DNA of 64,000 bases. Source: Narthecium ossifragum. Taxonomy: Eukaryota > Streptophyta > Magnoliopsida > Dioscoreales > Nartheciaceae. Location: positions 2,541,072-2,605,071 of the forward strand of contig OY986965.1 of assembly GCA_963920575.1 (NCBI GenBank), written 5' to 3'. A program made the position numbers and the translations under genes. A model generated the notes under the pieces. That model made no database searches. It was not told where the DNA came from and worked only from the letters and a program-made list of their open reading frames with translations. Numbering within the stretch: position 1 is the first letter of the stretch; each line of letters opens with the position of its first letter. Shown here piece after piece: positions 58,915-64,000 of the stretch.

Positions 58915-59364
58915 CGGGACTCCGGCCCTTGGGTATGGGTTTTACCCTGACATTCATAGCTCATTTGGCTATATTTTTTTTGTTTTGCCCTTCTTTTAGC
59001 ATGTCCAAGTTGAGACTTAAGATTGAGATTTGTGCTTGTTCGTTTCCAGTATTGATGGCAATTTTATTGTTTCATGGATTATAGTTAATTCCTTTGAGCA
59101 AACGGTGTTCCATATTCTTAGTTGATCTTCGATTCTTGATATTAGTATGCCAGGAGGAGTAATGAGCAATAAATATTGGGTAATAAACATCATAATACTC
59201 TACTATTTTACCATCTAAATATGTACAGAAATAAATATTTGGTCCTTGCAACCATGCATCATTCCTTGTAGAACGTTCTGATCTATGTAGGCAGGAAGAC
59301 CACTCTTACTAGGATTTATAAGTCTTAGGAGAATTACTTTGTGTAAGAGAGGAGACTGAAGAAG
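58915..59364. other. Spacer before ABCG relic D
   Basis: No coding sequence recognised. The last 100 bases do not carry the TATA run seen before the intact ABCG gene. Confidence 0.4.
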
Positions 59365-60756
59365 ATGAAGGAGGTGAAGATAGAGATCATGGAACATGTC
59401 TCAAACTTGGGATCAGGAGATGCTCCTTCCATCTATCACAAATACCAGCGTCCAATGATCCTCAAGGTAATTAGCTTAATACTATCTCTATCATGGAGTT
59501 ACATATATATATACGTGCATGATTAATTACTGGACGAATGCATGCCGTTTAAGGATGTCGTCTACAAGATCAAAACAAAGGTCAACGAGCGTACCATCGT
59601 CAAAGGGCATCTCCGGCACCGTCGTCCCATGCGAGATGTTCGCGCTGAGCCCGTCAAGCAGTGGGAAGACTACCCCTCCTCACGACTCAGCGGGCCGCCT
59701 AGGCTCCTCACCGCTCCTCTCAGGCACCATCACCTAAAACGGCGCCGCCTACTCTAGCGTCGTCAAGCGTAATATGTGTTGACTTTTCCTCCCATGAGAT
59801 GATGGCAGCAGAGGTAGGATCGATCCTTCTTTAAGAGAGGGATCGATCGCTCCTTGAAAAATATCAACGGATCGATCCGTCTCTCCAAGAAGAATCGATC
59901 CTACTCGGAAAACAAAGAGACAGAGAGCACCTATTCATGAAGGTCAAGGTTGGATCGATCCACAGATCGATCCTTCTTCAGGATGCTGAGATTTTTAGGA
60001 ACGGATCGATCGCTCCTACATAGTGGGATCGATCCGACTCGGGATTTTGGAATTCCTCGATCTCGTGCATACTCAGATCGATCCTTCCCTTGAGTGGGAT
60101 CGATCTTTCTCTCCTGGACGGGCAAATCCGACGACTCAGATTTAATCCGGATTTGTGTTTAGTGGAGACTATAAATAGAGTGCTTTTAGGATTTCTCCTG
60201 TGTGGTAAAGATGTTATTGAGAGGATTGTGAGAGGTGTGAGAGTAGGCAACCCTAGAGAGAGATCTCTTTGTCTCTGCTAGGGTTTGGGCTTTGTAATCT
60301 CTCTCATAGTGAAGATTTCATCTGCTGCGTGTGGTTTTTTCCTTCCGGTTGTTGCTGGTAGGTTTTTCCACGTAAATCATTGTCTCCATTTTTTCCTTTT
60401 CTTTGTGGTTTGGTTGTTTCTCTTCCCCTGTGACATCCCCGTATCTATCTGGCGTATCTCCGACATCGCCGGGACCCCTCAGATTTCCCAACAATATGTG
60501 CTTCGTCACTCAGGACAACGTCCTCCACCCTCACCTCACCGTCGCCGAGACATTGCTCTACACCGCTCTCCTCCGCCTCCCTCGGTTCCTCTCCAAGAGC
60601 GGCAAGGCTGCCCATGCCGACGCCGTCATCGCGAGTCTAGGTCTCACCGGATGTAGAGATAGCATGATCGACGGTGGACTAATGGCGAGGAGTGTCCGGC
60701 GGAGAGATGAACAGAGTAAGCTGCATCGGCCAAGAGATCCTCCTGATCAGTGTTGA
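59365..60756 (+). pseudogene. ABCG transporter relic D, split by a solo LTR
   Basis: Exon 1 (59365-59466, MKEVKIEIME to RPMILK) is open and keeps its donor. Exon 2 (from about 59549) is frameshifted in the NERTIVKG region and within Walker A (the bases for SSSGKTT survive in a shifted frame) and has a stop at ITxNGAA. A 717-bp insertion separates 59776 from 60494, after which the frame reads [19 protein letters not shown] to [12 protein letters not shown], where the signature motif is lost. Relics D and B share the last part and the same break point, so one was copied from the other or from a common broken parent. Confidence 0.9.
59777..60493 (+). mobile_element. Solo LTR (717 bp) with 5-bp target duplication
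   Basis: The insert starts TGTTGACTT and ends TTTCCCAACA, so it has TG...CA ends with a short inverted repeat TGTTG/CAACA. The word ATATG lies on both sides (59772-59776 and 60494-60498). The intact gene reads through this point without interruption. Inside are many GGATCGATCC words (59818-60115) and a TATA box (ctataaatagag at about 60170). There is no internal coding region, as expected after LTR-LTR recombination. Confidence 0.9.
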
Positions 60757-62830
60757 CCATTTGACTCTGCCACATGGGCTGTTTGGTAGTAGTAAGCAAG
60801 TGAAGAGGGGAAGTGGGTTAGAAGAACTCTCGAGTCACTCACTCACTCCTCGTTCAGTGAAGATTACTTTATGGTGTTTAGTTGTGAGAGGAAAATGAAG
60901 ATTGAAATGTGAGTCTGGAGTATATAACCAAGGGAGAAAGCTCCCATTTTTTAATATCTTGATGAAAAGTCAAACGTATATAAAAAAGTAATGGGTAAAT
61001 AAGAAATGAGACTTGCAACCAATCTGGTCCAATTTTAGAAACTATATGGCTAGTTTCACTCCTCAGCTTCAACAGAGTGTTCAGTAGAGATGATGAATTC
61101 AAGGCAGTCGAGGAGGGTGCTGGAAACATCTACCTGCTTTGCTGTATGGAATAAGAGAAAGGCCAAGGTGGGTTATGTCATTTGGTTGTTATGGAAAAAT
61201 AGAAACATAGTAATCTTCGATGGCTTGGCGGAAACGACGCAATAAGTAGTAAAGTTTGTCCTATGGCTTGCCAAGGAATGGCTCATGAGAGGAAAGGGTC
61301 ACAAATATCAAGAAACTGATCAGAAACAAGGCTTTTATGTCATCAGAACTGATGCGAGCTTTTATGCCAGGAGCTGTCAAGCGGGGTTTGGTACGTCCTG
61401 TTGGAATGCGGTAGGTACTCAAGTATGGATTCTATTCGAAGGTGGCAGTGCCAGTGATGTTCTATGTGTTGAACTGGGATCTCTTGAGTGAGCAGTCCAC
61501 TTAGCCAAGCTTCATGGAGTTGATCGAGTCATTGTGGAATTAGATGTAGTTGATATGGAGGAAAGTTTGAACGGACACATTGCTAGGTCATCTTTAGAGA
61601 AGGCTTGAGCAGCTATGATGGTCCGTTACACATTTTGAAGAGATTCATGTTAGATTCATTCCTAAAGAGGAGAACGGAGCAACAGATGCACTTGCAAGAC
61701 TGGCGGCTGTTGGTCACAGTCCCATGAGCATGGGTGTTTGATCCCAGTTTTAATTGTGAGAAGTTTTGTAACGTTGTTGCTTTGTTCTGATTTAAAAAAA
61801 AAAAAGTTTTCTTGCAATCAGTCATGTTTATGGGCGCGTTCTCGATCCTATAAATTTGCATGAAACATTTTTGTTATTTGGAGGTTTCAAGAGTTATTTT
61901 TAACATTGAAAGATTAGAGGCTAGATATGTAATTGGTTTTTTTTTTTTTTTTTTTTGATATGCATTCTCTTTTAGCTGAAAAGTTCGAAAGAGAAAAAAA
62001 CAAAAACAAAAAACAAACAAACGTCAAAGAAAACACCCTCGCGCCTCACACTTTGTGCGTGCGTTATTCTTTTTCCTAGGTCAAAAACGTCCTAAAACTT
62101 AATTGCATAATATATTGTGAAATACTCGAAGCTATCCTGGGTTAATGTTTTTGTAGGATTCTTGTTGTAAGAAATGAATACTATTGTAAGTTGTTGCCGG
62201 CAATAGGCCGGCTTTTTCCTAATCATATTCTTTCATTACATCCTTCATTGTTATCATCAAGAGAAACTTCTCACAGCAAAATGAATACTATTGTAAGTTG
62301 TTTGTGGTTTTCACACAATATATTAATGATCTCAAGCAAGCAACTCGTGACTGGTTTACACCTTCAAATCTCCTATCATTGTTCTCGGATCATTCCTTGT
62401 CGGAGTTCTAATCATTAAATCCAAAAGACTAAACTCATAATTAGGAAGGTACGAGTCTATTTATTTATCATCTTACATTTCCTATCCCCAAAGGGTGATC
62501 AATGAGAAACATATTGTAATAGCCGGGACTTATTCAACTGCTCCCAAACATGTATTAATGGAACTTTGCTTTGTCTTTAGTTCGAGAGCTCTTGAAAATT
62601 TTCTATGCAGTTTTATGTTTTTGGTGCCAGGGAAACTTCAACTTTTCCACGGAGGCGCGAGATCGCAGAATACCACAACTCTTTTAACTAGCTACTAGAT
62701 TAATGTGTTATTTCACAAATTTGTAAGATAAGATCCATCTTTGTATCTTTGTCTTTTAGGCACGTTACGTACGCACGCACTTGGCGCCTACCTGGCCAGC
62801 CGGCGAACTCTATGTTTGGGCTGGGCGTCA
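60757..62830 (+). repeat. Duplicated ABCG-downstream segment, copy D
   Basis: This is the counterpart of 38236-40600 and lacks the 165-base insert, the CACTA insert and the Mutator-like element of copy B. At 61784-61806 there is an A-rich run closing the LINE part. Confidence 0.85.
61040..61800 (+). mobile_element. 3' end of a LINE with decayed RNase H-like domain (copy D)
   Basis: Reads GFYVIRTDASFYARSCQAGF, GTSCWNAVGTQVWILFEG, then VLCVELGSLE, stop, VDRVIVELDVVD, and later NGATDALARLAA. The RNase H acidic residues can still be placed, but stops and frameshifts break the chain. It was duplicated with the ABCG segment. Confidence 0.8.
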
Positions 62831-63151
62831 CGACGCCGGGTGCTCATTGGGTCAGGCCGGCCAACCTAGGCCCAAAATTTATGGGTCTAAGGTTTGTTTG
62901 AGGCCAACGCTATTGTTATGGCGGGCCGAGTTGGGCTCAGGCCGGGCTTAGTTACTTATGCCCAAGCCCATTTGGCCCAGCAAGGCATTATGCTCAATTT
63001 ATATCCAACCTCAATCATCTTTAAATTAATTAAATTCAAACAGTAATTAGAGGAAGAGAGAGTTATGGCAAGGATGAAGAGAATGAGAGAGTTGTGAATA
63101 TGGTAATGAAGACCGATACGAAGAGAGAAATAGATGACAGAACGAGGAGAC

Positions 63152-63198
<47 letters not shown>

Positions 63199-63430
63199 AA
63201 GGAATGGATTCATGGATGTAGGGTGGAGGTGGGATTAAAAGATGTGTAGGAAAAGAACTTCATGTGCGGTTTGGGGAGTTGTTTGAGTATAAGCATCGGG
63301 CTCGGGGCTGGGTCAGGTTGGGCCAAGGTATGTTCAAGCCCGAGGCCAATGCCGATGGGTTCGGGCCTTATTTGGATCTGGTTCGGGCTTCGGCCTGAAA
63401 TTTTGCGGACGGGTTCGGGCCGATGGGCTT
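62831..63430. repeat. 'gggccgggctt' repeat block with (GA)n microsatellite
   Basis: Words such as gggtcaggccggcc, gggccgagttgggctc and ttcgggccttatttgg occur at both sides of an AT-rich middle that contains a (GA)n tract at about 63147-63197. This is the look of a non-autonomous DNA element, but the ends are not defined. No gene. Confidence 0.45.
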
Positions 63431-64000
63431 GGTGCTAGGTTTAACCAGGGGTTTTCGCTTTGCGTCGTCACATCACGCTCGTGCTCTCATCGGCTCTCTC
63501 CGCCATGGATGTCCACCCGGACGAGTGCTCTCTCCCCCTCTCTCTTTAGGCGTAATAGATCTTGATATCTCTCTCTCATCTCACCTATATCTCTTTCTAT
63601 TTTGTCGGAAGCCTGATGGATTGGAAGCCATGCGAGGAATCCCTTCCCCTGTTGCCATTATCTCGTGTTTTTTTTAAATTTTTGTCGGGTTTTCTGGGAA
63701 ATTATGGCCCTCCTTTTGCAGTGGATTTCCAAGCTGAGGTTTATATCTGCTTTACCAACTCATATCCCTTATTTCATCCTTCTTGTTAGTTTTCTTCATT
63801 TTAAACTTCAATCCTAATAGTGGTATCGGAGTGGTTCCGTTGTCGAAGCGGAGATCCTGGCTATGTTTGGGGGTTAGGGGAAGCAAAGCGCAGGGATCTG
63901 GAAAGTGGTACTGGAGTCTGATTCGCTGTTGAGGATTGGCTTCGTTTTGGGATGTATGACCTGGCCGCATGAGCTTTCTGGACTTCTCATTTCTATCTGG
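63431..64000 (+). other. Right-edge sequence with a primer-binding-site-like word
   Basis: At about 63820 the word tggtatcggag differs by one base from tggtatcagag, the usual initiator-Met-tRNA primer site of plant LTR retrotransposons. The sequence to its left could be an LTR end and that to its right an internal region running out of the window. There is no CA end directly before it, so confidence is low. Confidence 0.25.

Overview
This window is nuclear DNA from a flowering plant. The genes have many short introns, the proteins are plant-type (DRB dsRNA-binding protein, ABCG half-transporter, NOP58), and gene islands sit in AT-rich, transposon-rich spacers. A monocot is my best guess from the overall look of the proteins and repeats; I cannot fix the species. 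Two runs of exactly 200 N (23465-23664 and 57005-57204) are assembly gaps.

Left part (1-28.1 kb) holds the housekeeping genes. A PUF (Pumilio-type) RNA-binding gene, open at the left edge, ends at 3517 and carries a reading-frame break in exon 1. A repeat field follows: a long-armed foldback element, a repeat family built on 'gttataacatgcacagatt', and a 1.4 kb satellite of 'GTTACTTTCCACC'. Next come a nine-exon NAD(P)-binding Rossmann-fold protein (10740-14498, with an AT-AC U12-type intron and a GC-AG intron), two small single-span membrane peptides in tandem (15193 and 16844), NOP58 on the minus strand (17641-21608, with a young LINE copy in intron 2), and a DRB2-like double-stranded-RNA-binding protein on the minus strand (24005-27131).

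Middle and right parts (28.1-64 kb) are dominated by mobile DNA and by a dispersed ABCG family. One ABCG gene is complete (42207-44387, 628 aa). Three relics surround it (about 30.25, 37.73-38.24 and 59.36-60.76 kb), and relics and spacers share a long downstream tail, so the region grew by segmental duplication. The duplicated copies act as paralogous empty sites for each other. They expose a 717-bp solo LTR, a Mutator-like element with a 9-bp target duplication, a hAT-like element, a CACTA remnant and a templated hairpin insertion. A 5'-truncated WD40 gene (WDR91-like) is broken off at 37.42 kb against a LINE fragment.

From 45872 leftward-reading DNA forms a Helitron with a textbook 3' terminus and a RepHel transposase gene (46775 to about 53.3 kb) carrying only two nonsense codons. 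Upstream of its Rep exon, one exon-plus-intron cassette is present three times in tandem, each exon a multiple of three and in the same phase. Both N gaps lie inside two inverted copies of one further element with a GC-rich core; one copy carries an EF-hand-like gene fragment. A bromodomain fragment lies at 58.7 kb.
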